Shown: piece by piece, positions 1 through 7,558 of the stretch
Layout of the letters: each line of letters begins with the position of its first letter
How positions within the stretch are numbered: position 1 is the first letter of the stretch
Source: Telmatospirillum siberiense
GTDB lineage: Bacteria > Pseudomonadota > Alphaproteobacteria > Rhodospirillales > Magnetospirillaceae
NCBI RefSeq assembly: GCF_002845745.1
Contig: NZ_PIUM01000001.1
Location: forward strand, 62,001 to 126,000
Length of the DNA: 64,000 nucleotides
Reading direction: 5' to 3'
Notes under the pieces: generated by a model
The model's input: only the letters and a program-made list of their open reading frames with translations
Told to the model about the DNA's origin: nothing
The model's database searches: none
Program-made: the position numbers and the translations under genes

Positions 1-1
1 G

Positions 2-127
2 GTCGAGATCGAACATATCGCCGATATCAGTTCGCGCCTCATCGTCAACCGCGCCGCGCTGAAGACCCAGCCGGACGAACTGAGCGCCTGGATCGATCGT
101 TTCCGCGAGGCCGCCGATGCCGCGTAA
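2..127 (+). CDS. hisG: ATP phosphoribosyltransferase HisG, C-terminal end (partial)
   Basis: Only the last 41 codons and the TAA stop are inside the window. The fragment reads VEIEHIADISSRLIVNRAAL, which resembles the end of the catalytic region of short-form HisG, the enzyme that joins ATP to PRPP in the first step of histidine synthesis. The stop overlaps the hisD start by 11 bp, so the two genes are translationally coupled. The assignment rests on this short tail plus the hisD neighbour, so it is good but not certain. Confidence 0.75.
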   Translation, partial: VEIEHIADISSRLIVNRAALKTQPDELSAWIDRFREAADAA

Positions 128-1421
128 CCTGGATGCCCGCGCCGCCGATTTCGAGGCGGCCTTCACCGCCCTGCTTGCCGACAAGCGCGAGACGTCGGAC
201 GATGTCAATGCCGTGGTCACCGGCATTCTGGATGACGTGCGTCTTCGTGGCGACGCGGCGCTGCTCGATTATACCCGGCGCTTCGATCGGCTGAGCCTCG
301 ACGCCACCGGCCTGGCCATCGGCGCCGAGGAGGTTACCGCCGCCGTCGCCGCCTGCGACGAGGAGACCTTGACGGCGCTTCGTCTGGCCGCCAGCCGGAT
401 CGAGGATTTCCACCGCCGCCAGAAGCCCGAGGGGCTCAGCTATACCGACGCCGCCGGGGTCCGCCTCGGTTATCGCTGGACGGCGCTGGCCGCCGTCGGC
501 CTCTATGTGCCGGGCGGTACGGCCTCCTATCCCTCGTCGGTGCTGATGAACGCCCTGCCGGCCAAGGTCGCCGGGGTCGAGCGCCTGGTCATGGTGGTGC
601 CGACGCCCGACGGCAAGCTCAATCCCCTGGTCCTCGCCGCCGCCCGCATCGCCGGGGTCGACGAGATCTACCGCATCGGCGGCGCCCAGGCCGTCGCCGC
701 CCTGGCTTATGGCACGGCCACCATCCGGCCGGTCGACAAGATCGTCGGTCCCGGCAACGCCTTCGTCGCCGCCGCCAAGCGTCAGGTGTTCGGCACGGTG
801 GGCATCGACATGATCGCCGGTCCGTCCGAGATCCTGGTGGTCGCCGACGGGGACAACGACCCTTCTTGGATCGCCGCCGACCTGTTGAGCCAGGCCGAGC
901 ACGACACGGCGGCCCAGTCGATCCTCATCACCGACGACGCTGCGTTCGGACAAAAGGTCGCCGCCGCCGTGGAGGGTCATCTGGCCACCCTGCCGCGTGC
1001 CGCCATCGCGCGGGAAAGCTGGGAAAGCCATGGGGCGATCATTCTGGTCGACAGCCTGGACGCCGCGCCGGCCCTGGTCGACCGTGTCGCGCCCGAGCAT
1101 TTGGAATTGGCTGTGGCCAATCCCGATGCTTTGGCCGAACGGGTGCGAAACGCCGGAGCCATCTTCCTTGGCCGCTATACGCCCGAGGCGATCGGCGATT
1201 ACGTCGGCGGACCCAATCACGTGCTGCCGACAGCGCGCAGCGCCCGCTTCTCGTCGGGTCTGGGTGTCCTCGACTTCATGAAGCGGACCACCCTTCTGGG
1301 CTGTGACGCCGCCGCCTTGCACCGGATCGGACCCGCCGCAGTGACCCTGGCCAAGTCCGAAGGGTTGGGGGCGCACGGGTTGTCGGTGGCGCTCAGGGTC
1401 AATATGCCGAGGGCAGAGTGA
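117..1421 (+). CDS. hisD: Histidinol dehydrogenase
   Basis: This 434-residue protein has the usual HisD length. It catalyses the last two oxidations of histidine synthesis, L-histidinol to L-histidine, using NAD and a bound zinc. Visible family signatures are the [12 protein letters not shown] and [11 protein letters not shown] blocks, the QAEHD zinc region and the VAPEHLEL block whose E327-H328 pair corresponds to the catalytic Glu-His of the E. coli enzyme. The ATG lies inside the end of hisG, and the TGA overlaps the GTG of the next gene by 4 bp, so it sits in a tight cytoplasmic-enzyme operon. The start fits the family N-terminus ([13 protein letters not shown]). Confidence 0.97.
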   Translation: MPRNLDARAADFEAAFTALLADKRETSDDVNAVVTGILDDVRLRGDAALLDYTRRFDRLSLDATGLAIGAEEVTAAVAACDEETLTALRLAASRIEDFHRRQKPEGLSYTDAAGVRLGYRWTALAAVGLYVPGGTASYPSSVLMNALPAKVAGVERLVMVVPTPDGKLNPLVLAAARIAGVDEIYRIGGAQAVAALAYGTATIRPVDKIVGPGNAFVAAAKRQVFGTVGIDMIAGPSEILVVADGDNDPSWIAADLLSQAEHDTAAQSILITDDAAFGQKVAAAVEGHLATLPRAAIARESWESHGAIILVDSLDAAPALVDRVAPEHLELAVANPDALAERVRNAGAIFLGRYTPEAIGDYVGGPNHVLPTARSARFSSGLGVLDFMKRTTLLGCDAAALHRIGPAAVTLAKSEGLGAHGLSVALRVNMPRAE

Positions 1422-1900
1422 GTGGCGAGGAACAGCGTCATCGTCTGATCCACGTCCAGCTGGACGAAAAAACCTTCGTGCGGCGCAAGCCCGAGGTCGA
1501 GCATGAGCGCGCCATCGCCATCTACGACCTGCTGGAAGACAATTATTTTCATCCCCTCGGCGACGAGGGCGGGCCCTACGCCCTGCATCTCTCCCTCATC
1601 GACAATCGGCTGATCTTCGACATCCGCTCGGAGGCCGGCGATCCCCTGGCCGAGGTGGCCTTGCCGCTGGCGCCTTTCCGCGGCATCGTCAAAGACTATT
1701 TCATCGTCTGCGAAAGCTATTACGGGGCCATCAAGCAGTCCACGCCATCGCAGATCGAAGCCATCGACCTGGGGCGCCGCGGTCTGCATAACGAAGGCTC
1801 GGCGCTTCTGCGCGAACGCCTGGCCGACAAGGTGGAGCTTGATCTGAAAACCGCCCGGCGGCTGTTCACACTCATCTGCGTCCTACATATCCGGGGGTAG
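1418..1900 (+). CDS. UPF0262 family protein
   Basis: This 160-residue cytoplasmic protein has no signal peptide or membrane segment. It matches the UPF0262 family, which is largely restricted to Alphaproteobacteria and is usually found directly after hisD, as here. Recognisable stretches are the N-terminal [13 protein letters not shown] and the central [13 protein letters not shown] region. It starts with GTG in a 4-bp overlap (GTGA) with the hisD stop, which argues for co-translation. The biochemical function is unknown, and the position in a his operon does not prove a role in histidine synthesis. Confidence 0.88.
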   Translation: MSGEEQRHRLIHVQLDEKTFVRRKPEVEHERAIAIYDLLEDNYFHPLGDEGGPYALHLSLIDNRLIFDIRSEAGDPLAEVALPLAPFRGIVKDYFIVCESYYGAIKQSTPSQIEAIDLGRRGLHNEGSALLRERLADKVELDLKTARRLFTLICVLHIRG

Positions 1901-1904
1901 GCGC

Positions 1905-2351
1905 GTGGTGCCAGGCGACCTTCCCTCCGCGGTTCTCTTCGCTTGCACGATGAACGCCATCCGTTCGCCGATGGCCGAGGCGCTGATGAGGCATTTCCAT
2001 GGCCGCCACGTCTGGGTCCGCTCGGTCGGCGTCCATAAGGGGCTGCTCGATCCCTTCGCGGTCAGCGTGATGGACGAGATCGGCATCGACATTACCCGCC
2101 ACCATGCCACCAGTTTCGACGAGTTGGAGGACACCAGCTTCGATCTGGTCATCTCCCTTTCGCCGGAAGCCCAGCACCATGCGGTGGAGATGACCCGCGC
2201 CATGGCTTGCGAGGTCGAGTTCTGGAACACGCTGGATCCTTCGATGATCGAGGGCAGCCGGGAAACCCGGCTGTCCGTCTATCGCCAGGTCCGCGACCAG
2301 CTCTCTCGCCACATCCTGCAACGCTTTCCCGTTGTGGCCACCGCCGTGTGA
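1905..2351 (+). CDS. Low-molecular-weight phosphatase family protein
   Basis: This 148-residue protein belongs to the low-molecular-weight tyrosine phosphatase / ArsC-like fold. The phosphate-binding loop C14-x5-R20-S21 (in FACTMNAIRSPMAEAL) carries the nucleophilic cysteine, and the C-terminal TLDP segment (D111) matches the general-acid Asp-Pro of the family. It starts with GTG only 4 bp after the UPF0262 stop, so it belongs to the same operon. Whether the substrate is phosphotyrosine or arsenate cannot be told. No extra redox cysteine pair typical of thioredoxin-type ArsC is evident, which favours a phosphatase. Confidence 0.85.
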   Translation: MVPGDLPSAVLFACTMNAIRSPMAEALMRHFHGRHVWVRSVGVHKGLLDPFAVSVMDEIGIDITRHHATSFDELEDTSFDLVISLSPEAQHHAVEMTRAMACEVEFWNTLDPSMIEGSRETRLSVYRQVRDQLSRHILQRFPVVATAV

Positions 2352-2424
2352 TGCCGGGGCCCGCCGGGATGAGAAGCGAAAAGGTCTTGACCTATTTCAT
2401 CCATCCGCCCACTTAGAGCGCGTC

Positions 2425-2510
2425 GCGAAATAGTCGCTCCGGGTCCTTCGGTTTTATATGACGCCTCCGCTTCGCTTTCGGTGGGCTCAATCGCCGCTCG
2501 GGCTCTAGGC
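2425..2510 (+). repeat. Dispersed intergenic repeat, family R1, copy a
   Basis: This stretch fills much of the 226-bp gap between the phosphatase gene and maf. It shares an ordered set of blocks with copies at 41785-41861 (same strand) and 43020-43132 (opposite strand). The blocks are a GCGAAA-type start, TCGCTCC, a TTTATATGAcGCCTcCGC core, the GGTGGGCTCA part and GCCGCTCGGGCT. It is non-coding in all frames. The matches were found by eye, so the exact limits are approximate. Confidence 0.7.
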
Positions 2511-2577
2511 CTGTTTCGCTTATTGATCAACAGGCCCTTGGGGGCCTTCGTCCCATGTCCTGGTTTCTCTCTTCGGT

Positions 2578-3177
2578 TTGGATGATTTGACACAGATTTC
2601 CTCTTCCCTGGTTCTCGCCTCGTCGTCGCCGCGCCGTCTCGACCTCCTGGCCCAGATCGGGCTGGTCCCCGATCTGGTCGATCCCGCCTGCATCGATGAG
2701 GCGCCCCTGGCGCGCGAACTGCCGGGTCCCCATGCCCTGCGCCTGGCCGAGGCCAAGGCGGGAAGCGTGGCGGCCCGTCATCCCGGTGCCTTCGTCCTGG
2801 CCGCCGATACGGTGGTCGCCTGCGGTCGCCGCATTCTGCCCAAGGCCGAGGAGGAGGCGCAGGCGAAGGCGTGCCTGGAACTGTTGTCGGGGCGGCGTCA
2901 TCGCGTGTTAGGCGGCATTTGCCTGGTGGCGCCGGATGGTCGGCGGGTTTCGCGGCTGGTCACCACCACGGTCATTTTCAAAAGCCTCGATCAGGCCGAA
3001 AAGGACGCTTATCTGGCCTCCGGCGAATGGCAGGGCAAGGCCGGCGGTTACGCCATCCAGGGCCGCGCGGCGGTGTTCGTGCGCTATATCGGCGGGTCCT
3101 ATTCCAACGTGGTCGGTCTGGCGTTGCACGAGACCTATGGGTTGCTGCACGGGTTGGGGCATGCCGCCGGTCGATGA
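2578..3177 (+). CDS. maf: Maf family nucleotide pyrophosphatase
   Basis: This 199-residue cytoplasmic protein belongs to the Maf/YhdE house-cleaning pyrophosphatases, which hydrolyse non-canonical or canonical nucleoside triphosphates to monophosphates. The N-terminal ASSSPRR substrate loop (residues 14-20), the catalytic LAADTVV (D77) and the GEWQGKAGGYAIQG block are all present. The start is uncertain: TTG at 2578 is the longest option and another TTG lies 9 bp downstream; no clear ATG fits the family N-terminus. The 3' end overlaps the following RNase gene by 17 bp, as in many Alphaproteobacteria. Confidence 0.92.
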   Translation: MDDLTQISSSLVLASSSPRRLDLLAQIGLVPDLVDPACIDEAPLARELPGPHALRLAEAKAGSVAARHPGAFVLAADTVVACGRRILPKAEEEAQAKACLELLSGRRHRVLGGICLVAPDGRRVSRLVTTTVIFKSLDQAEKDAYLASGEWQGKAGGYAIQGRAAVFVRYIGGSYSNVVGLALHETYGLLHGLGHAAGR

Positions 3178-4471
3178 GATCCTGTTTTCCCGATCGCCGG
3201 GAGAGAGCCGCTTCGCCCTGATGGCCGGCGGCGTTCCGGTGGAATTCGTGATCGATCGCGGAGCCGCCGGGGTCGGGGCTTTCGTCCTGGGCCGGGTGTT
3301 GAGCGTCAACCGCGGCCTCGACGCCGCCTTCGTCGACATCGGCGAGCCTTTGCCGGGTTTTCTGGCCTCGCCGGGGGCCGCCCATGGCGAAGGCGCCGTC
3401 GTTCTGGTCCAGGTCACGGCGGCATCCCGCGGGAGCAAGGGGGCGGCGTTGAGCGCCCAGCCCTCGATGCAGGGATCGCTGCTGGTTTATACGCCGGCCC
3501 GTCCCGGGCTCAATCTGTCGCGGCGGATCGCCGACGATGCCCGGCGGGAGGGGCTGCGAACCCTGTTGCGGGGGCTGTTGGAACCCCACGAGGGGCTGGT
3601 GGTCCGCACCGAGGCGGCGGAGGCGGACGAGGCGGCTCTCCTCGCCGAATTGACCTCGCTCCGGGGCCGTTGGCGAAGCTTGAGCGAGCAGGCCGCGAAG
3701 GCGGCGGCGCCGGCCCGGCTGCTGGCCGTCCCGCCGCTGGCGGAACTGCTGGCCGCCCACCCGCGGGTCGCCGCCTTGCGTGTCGACGACCGTGCCGCCC
3801 TGGCCGAGGCGAAGGCGCTGTTCCCCGCCGCCATCCATGAGGAGGGGGTATTCGACCGCGAGGCCGGCGAAGCCCTCGATCAGGCATTGGATCCCAGGGT
3901 TCCCCTGCCCGGTGGCGGAAGCCTGATCATCGAGACGACGGCGGCCTATGTCACCGTCGACATCGACAGCGGCGGCGGCGCCCCCCTGGCGGCCAATCTC
4001 GCCGCTGTTCCGGAAATCGCCCGCCAGCTTCGCCTGCGCGGCCTGGCCGGCCATATTCTGATCGACATCATCCCCTTGAAGGACCGTCAGGCGCAGGCGC
4101 GCCTGCTTGCCGCGTTGCGCAAGGCGGTGGCGGACGATCCGACGCCGACCCATGTGGTGGGGGTGACGCCGCTCGGTTCCGTCGAGATGACCCGCGAACG
4201 TCGCCGCCCGTCGCTTGCAGAACTCCTGCTTGACGGGGGGGCGCCGACGCGCAACGCCGAAACCCTCGGATTGGAAGGATTGCGCGCCGCCCTGCGGGCC
4301 GCCTTCGACCGTCCCCAAGCGCGGATCGCGCTGGCCGCCGCGCCCGGGGTGGCGGCGCTGCTGTCGCGCAACCATGCGGCCCTGGACGATGCCGCCCGCC
4401 GTCTCGGCCGGCCGCTGCCGGTGCGCGCGGTACCGGACGTCGCCACTTATCAAATCATCGAGGAGCCATGA
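3161..4471 (+). CDS. Ribonuclease E/G family protein (short form)
   Basis: The 436-residue protein starts at the ATG inside the end of maf (MPPVDEILFSRSPG). It matches the catalytic core of RNase E/G, endoribonucleases for rRNA processing and mRNA decay. An S1-like N-terminal part (VGAFVLGRVLSVNRGLDAAFVDIG) precedes the metal-binding VDIDSGGG (D267, D269) and LIDIIPLKDRQ (D302) segments, then EMTRERRRPSLAELL. It lacks the CPxC zinc-link that tethers dimers of RNase E/G and the long C-terminal scaffold, so it is a divergent short paralogue. It overlaps yacG by 4 bp. Whether it is fully active is unclear. Confidence 0.88.
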   Translation: MPPVDEILFSRSPGESRFALMAGGVPVEFVIDRGAAGVGAFVLGRVLSVNRGLDAAFVDIGEPLPGFLASPGAAHGEGAVVLVQVTAASRGSKGAALSAQPSMQGSLLVYTPARPGLNLSRRIADDARREGLRTLLRGLLEPHEGLVVRTEAAEADEAALLAELTSLRGRWRSLSEQAAKAAAPARLLAVPPLAELLAAHPRVAALRVDDRAALAEAKALFPAAIHEEGVFDREAGEALDQALDPRVPLPGGGSLIIETTAAYVTVDIDSGGGAPLAANLAAVPEIARQLRLRGLAGHILIDIIPLKDRQAQARLLAALRKAVADDPTPTHVVGVTPLGSVEMTRERRRPSLAELLLDGGAPTRNAETLGLEGLRAALRAAFDRPQARIALAAAPGVAALLSRNHAALDDAARRLGRPLPVRAVPDVATYQIIEEP

Positions 4472-4665
4472 AGACGAAGCATTCCCGGAAAGCGGCCTGT
4501 CCGATCTGCGGCAAGCCCCCGGTGCAGGAGCATCGGCCTTTTTGTTCGGCCCGCTGCGCCAAGATCGACTGTAACCGCTGGCTGAGCGACGTTTATGTGG
4601 TGCCCGGCGAGGAAACCGTGCCGTTGGCCGGCAGCGGAGCCGCATGCGACGAGGATGAAGAATAA
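4468..4665 (+). CDS. yacG: DNA gyrase inhibitor YacG
   Basis: This 65-residue zinc-finger protein has the signature CPICGKP followed by FCSARCAKID, giving four zinc ligands C11, C14, C26 and C30. YacG binds GyrB and blocks DNA binding by gyrase in E. coli. The C-terminal tail is acidic (DEDEE), as is usual. The ATG overlaps the RNase stop (ATGA), so it is the last gene of the maf-rng-yacG group and lies 80 bp before tRNA-Phe. Confidence 0.93.
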   Translation: MKTKHSRKAACPICGKPPVQEHRPFCSARCAKIDCNRWLSDVYVVPGEETVPLAGSGAACDEDEE

Positions 4666-4745
4666 AGGCAAAAATGCTGTTCCGTGGGTCTGGACAGCGC
4701 TTCGGTTTTTGTCTATAAGCGGCGTCCTCACCGCAAGGTGCCGGT

Positions 4746-4821
4746 GCCCAGGTAGCTCAGTTGGTAGAGCATGCGACTGAAAATCGCAGTGTCGGTGGTT
4801 CGATTCCGCCCCTGGGCACCA
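4746..4821 (+). tRNA. tRNA-Phe (GAA anticodon)
   Basis: The sequence folds into a full cloverleaf of 76 nt including an encoded CCA. The acceptor stem GCCCAGG (4746-4752) pairs with CCTGGGC (4811-4817), followed by discriminator A and CCA. The anticodon stem TGCGA/TCGCA encloses CTGAAAA, giving anticodon GAA for phenylalanine. The T arm contains GGTTCGATTCC. No integrase or duplicated 3' end is seen nearby, so it does not look like an active attachment site. Confidence 0.97.
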
Positions 4822-4892
4822 TTCTCTCTTTCCCGACAGTTCTGATTATCCTTTTCCTTCCTCTTGAGGACGGCAGAGGAATGTCACTCCGC

Positions 4893-4924
4893 ATGAGATC
4901 ACGCCGCACGCGGCTTGATCTCAT
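4893..4924. terminator. Strong hairpin between tRNA-Phe and the TPM operon
   Basis: ATGAGATCA at 4893-4901 pairs with TGATCTCAT at 4916-4924, and inside it GCCGC pairs with GCGGC across a 2-nt loop, with one mismatch between the two parts. It lies between convergent transcripts, the tRNA on the plus strand and the TPM gene on the minus strand, so a bidirectional terminator is the simplest reading. There is no clear T-tract. Confidence 0.5.
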
Positions 4925-5071
4925 TGATGTCGATTGTCGTCATTCCTTGGGCCGCCGCTCGCACTAACCCGCGAACCCTTAACGGGCACCGAGGTCGCCA
5001 TCAGAGCGTCCCGAGTTCGGTCGGCGTTATCGGCAATGTGCTCCGATTGCGGCCGACGGCGTTGCGGTCTC

Positions 5072-5680
5072 TCAAATCTCCAGCAGCTTGTCGGCCAGTT
5101 GGTCGCGTTTCAGGGCGTTCGGCGGGAAATGCGCCGCGAGCACGCTGCCGCATCGTTCGATCGCAGCCACGAAGCCATCGGCCGGACGTCCGGCCTTGAT
5201 CGCTGTCACCAAGGCGGTGACCGCGTCATCCCAGACTTCCGGTCCGACCTTTTCATTGATCCCGGCGTCGGCGACGATCTCGGCATACCGTTCTCCCGTC
5301 GAGGCGAATATCAGCACCCCGGTCCGATGCACGGTCTTATGCAGCCCTTGCGCAAAGAATTGACGCATCGCTTCGGCGTGCGCCCGATCATGCCTGGCCC
5401 GCTGCGGGACGATATGGAATCTGAGTTTTGCATGCGACAACGCCAGGGCCGCGACGAGAAAGACGGCTAGCTGGGCGAGGTAGACGACGGGAACCGACCA
5501 ATCGGTCAGAATGATCAGTGGCAGCGGCGCAAACAGCGCGATCAGTGCCGCCCAGGCGATCGGCACCAGCCGGTAGTCGCTTGAATGCTTTGCGACGACG
5601 CAAAAGATTTCTCCGGTCGTCTGCGACTCGGCTTTGCGGATCGCGTCTGAAACGCGGATCTTGTCGGAGTCGGCGATCAT
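5072..5680 (-). CDS. TPM domain membrane protein
   Basis: The 202-residue protein starts at [14 protein letters not shown], behind a GGAGCGAGG ribosome binding site; a longer frame upstream is rejected because it runs into the preceding gene. The N-terminal part ([16 protein letters not shown]) and the C-terminal [21 protein letters not shown] block match the TPM (YgcG/TLP18.3) domain. Two hydrophobic segments at about residues 35-80 interrupt it, so it is membrane anchored. It is the third gene of a lemA-TPM-TPM operon on the minus strand. TPM proteins have been linked to phosphatase activity and membrane-protein assembly, but the function in bacteria is not settled. Confidence 0.88.
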   Translation of the reverse strand: MIADSDKIRVSDAIRKAESQTTGEIFCVVAKHSSDYRLVPIAWAALIALFAPLPLIILTDWSVPVVYLAQLAVFLVAALALSHAKLRFHIVPQRARHDRAHAEAMRQFFAQGLHKTVHRTGVLIFASTGERYAEIVADAGINEKVGPEVWDDAVTALVTAIKAGRPADGFVAAIERCGSVLAAHFPPNALKRDQLADKLLEI

Positions 5681-5690
5681 TCCTCGCTCC

Positions 5691-6446
5691 TTACCATTTT
5701 CCCGAGCTGCCGCCGCCGCCGAATGATCCGCCGCCGCCGCCAAAGGACGAGCCGCGCGACGAGCCGCGTCCACCGGACAATAGCAGCAAGACCATCATCC
5801 AGATCGCCTGGCAGACGCCACCACCGCCGGTGACAGTGCAGAGGACCAACAGTCCGACGACGGCCAGAACCGCGACGATGGCCACCCAAACCGGCATGTC
5901 GGTCTTCGTTTGTTTGACGTCCATGGCGACGTTCCTCTCGGCGGCGCTCTGGATCGTCTCGGCATCGCCGCTCAGCACGCGGATGATGTCCTGGGTCCCG
6001 CTTTTGATGCCGCCGGCGAAGTCGCCGGTCTTGAACTTCGGCAGGATCGAATTTTCGATGATGACCTTCGTCAGGGCGTCGGTCAGTGTGCCCTCAAGGC
6101 CGTAGCCGACTTCGATGCGGACCCGGTGTTCGGTTGTCGCGACGATCAAGAGCGCCCCGGTGTTTTTGTCCTTCTGGCCGATCTGCCAGTGCCGCCCAAG
6201 CTGATAGCCATAGTCCTCGATCGGCGTCCCTTGCAGCGATTTCACCGTGACGATGACCAACTGATCCTTGGTCTTGGTTTCAAAAGCCGCCAGGGATTCG
6301 GTGAGCGCCGCTCGATCCGTCGCCGTCAGCAGCCCGGCTTCATCGACGACGCGGCCGGTGAGCGCAGGAAAACTCGGTACCTCTGCCGCAACGGCACAGG
6401 TGAGACAGATCCAGGCGATGACGCAGAGGATCGCGCGACGGGGCAT
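5691..6446 (-). CDS. TPM domain protein with Gly/Ser-rich tail (YgcG-like)
   Basis: This 251-residue protein has a signal peptide (to about residue 21, ending near AVAAE) and a periplasmic TPM domain beginning at [20 protein letters not shown]. That includes [16 protein letters not shown] and a [16 protein letters not shown] block. Transmembrane segments at about 184-203 and 212-224 follow, and the tail alternates Gly, Ser and Phe and ends GGGGSSGKW. This is the classic YgcG architecture, commonly encoded beside lemA as here. The gap to the downstream TPM gene is 10 bp. Confidence 0.9.
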   Translation of the reverse strand: MPRRAILCVIAWICLTCAVAAEVPSFPALTGRVVDEAGLLTATDRAALTESLAAFETKTKDQLVIVTVKSLQGTPIEDYGYQLGRHWQIGQKDKNTGALLIVATTEHRVRIEVGYGLEGTLTDALTKVIIENSILPKFKTGDFAGGIKSGTQDIIRVLSGDAETIQSAAERNVAMDVKQTKTDMPVWVAIVAVLAVVGLLVLCTVTGGGGVCQAIWMMVLLLLSGGRGSSRGSSFGGGGGSFGGGGSSGKW

Positions 6447-6525
6447 GGCGCGGCACCTTAGTGTTCGGATTAGTTGGTGGGCCGGTTCACCCGATGCCTG
6501 GGAATCATGCGTCGGGATCGGACCA

Positions 6526-7137
6526 CTAGAATTTCACCTGCGGAAGACGCTTGGCTTCTTCCGAAACGGTGAACTCCTCCATCGGCTTTTTGCTGGAGTA
6601 GAGGATCGATGCCCAGATCCGGCCGGGGAAGGTGGTGAGCTCGGTATTGTAGAGCCTCACGGCTTCTATGTAGTCGCGCCGCGCCACGGAGATACGGTTT
6701 TCCGTACCTTCGAGCTGCGACTGCAAAGCCAGGAAGTTCTGGTTGGATTTAAGGTCGGGATAGCTCTCGGAAACTGCGAGAAGGCGGCCTAGCGCCCCGG
6801 ACAGCTGCCCCTGCGCGGCCTGGAATTTCTTGAAAGCTTCCGGATCGGTGATGGTGCTGGCGTTGACCTGGATGGCGGAGGCTTGCGCGCGGGCCACGGT
6901 CACCGCCTCGAACACGCTGCTTTCCTGCTTGGCAAAGCCCTTGACGGTTTCCACCAGATTGGGAATGAGATCGGCGCGCCGCTGGTATTGGTTCAGCACC
7001 TCCGACCATTTGGCCTTTGCCTGTTCTTCATAGGTCGGGATGCTGTTGACCCCGCACCCCGCCAGGAAAAGGCAGAGCAGCGGGACGAGGAAAGCAATAC
7101 GCGATGCGCGTGAGGCGCCGGCAACTGAGCCGATCAT
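6526..7137 (-). CDS. lemA: LemA family lipoprotein
   Basis: The 203-residue protein starts at MIGSVAGASRASRIAF with a GGAG ribosome binding site 7 bp upstream. A signal peptide ends in the lipobox LFLAGC, so it should be a lipoprotein facing the periplasm. The mature part is helical and carries the LemA signatures YQRRADLIPNLVETVKG, RAQAS and ARRDYIEAVRLYN, followed by FPGRIWASIL. It is the first gene of the lemA-TPM-TPM operon. LemA homologues are widespread, but their molecular role is unresolved. Confidence 0.93.
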   Translation of the reverse strand: MIGSVAGASRASRIAFLVPLLCLFLAGCGVNSIPTYEEQAKAKWSEVLNQYQRRADLIPNLVETVKGFAKQESSVFEAVTVARAQASAIQVNASTITDPEAFKKFQAAQGQLSGALGRLLAVSESYPDLKSNQNFLALQSQLEGTENRISVARRDYIEAVRLYNTELTTFPGRIWASILYSSKKPMEEFTVSEEAKRLPQVKF

Positions 7138-7440
7138 ATTGGGTCTCCGTAAGCCGGATTGGCCGGTGATCGGCCGACTGGTCACTGGGATTGGGCCAGA
7201 TACGGGCGACGATGGCTTCAGCATAGGTGGCGGCAAAGCCGCCTGGGTAGTCTCGGAAAATACTCAGATCCGATGCTCGGGCGACACCTCGACGACGAGG
7301 CGCCTTTGGCCGTTGTGATCTGCCCTCACCAAAGTTGGCCCCCTTGCCGCCAATTTAAGCGGCCCATGGACGGGTCCCCGATTTCCGTCGTCACCCATTC
7401 GATGCAAAGACCTGCGACCGGGTAAGGGTTTTATATCCAT
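7138..7440. other. Intergenic region between divergent lemA and chemoreceptor genes
   Basis: No credible coding frame is seen in this divergent interval. It must hold the lemA promoter, and its right end runs into the motif at 7441-7462 upstream of the chemoreceptor. Composition becomes more AT-rich to the right. No tRNA, riboswitch or repeat was recognised. Confidence 0.5.
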
Positions 7441-7462
7441 AGTCCCTAAATGAGGATGTTGG
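7441..7462 (+). promoter_or_regulatory. Motif shared upstream of both chemoreceptor genes (copy 1)
   Basis: The block AGTCCCTAAATGAGGATG recurs, with few changes, on the other strand at 23627-23647 upstream of the second chemoreceptor gene. Here it ends 97 bp before the chosen ATG; the other copy ends 103 bp before its ATG. The copy at 23627 contains the perfect palindrome CCCCAAATGGGG. It could be an operator or part of a promoter; no known sigma-factor consensus was matched. Confidence 0.45.
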
Positions 7463-7558
7463 CGGAGCCAAATTGTGACTACTGCTTTCAAAGTAGCTCG
7501 CTTGGGCCGGCATCGTAAACTTATCACATATACCATATGTGAAGGGATTAATAAGAAA

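Noticed and set aside
45-1376. 443-codon open frame antisense to hisD
   Set aside because: Low-complexity Gly/Arg/Asp-rich translation typical of hisD antisense strands.
2978-4645. 555-codon open frame antisense to the RNase E/G gene
   Set aside because: It spans parts of three real genes on the other strand and shows no protein family features.
4746-4924. tRNA-Phe as an integration site
   Set aside because: No integrase, no duplicated tRNA 3' end and ordinary conserved genes follow.
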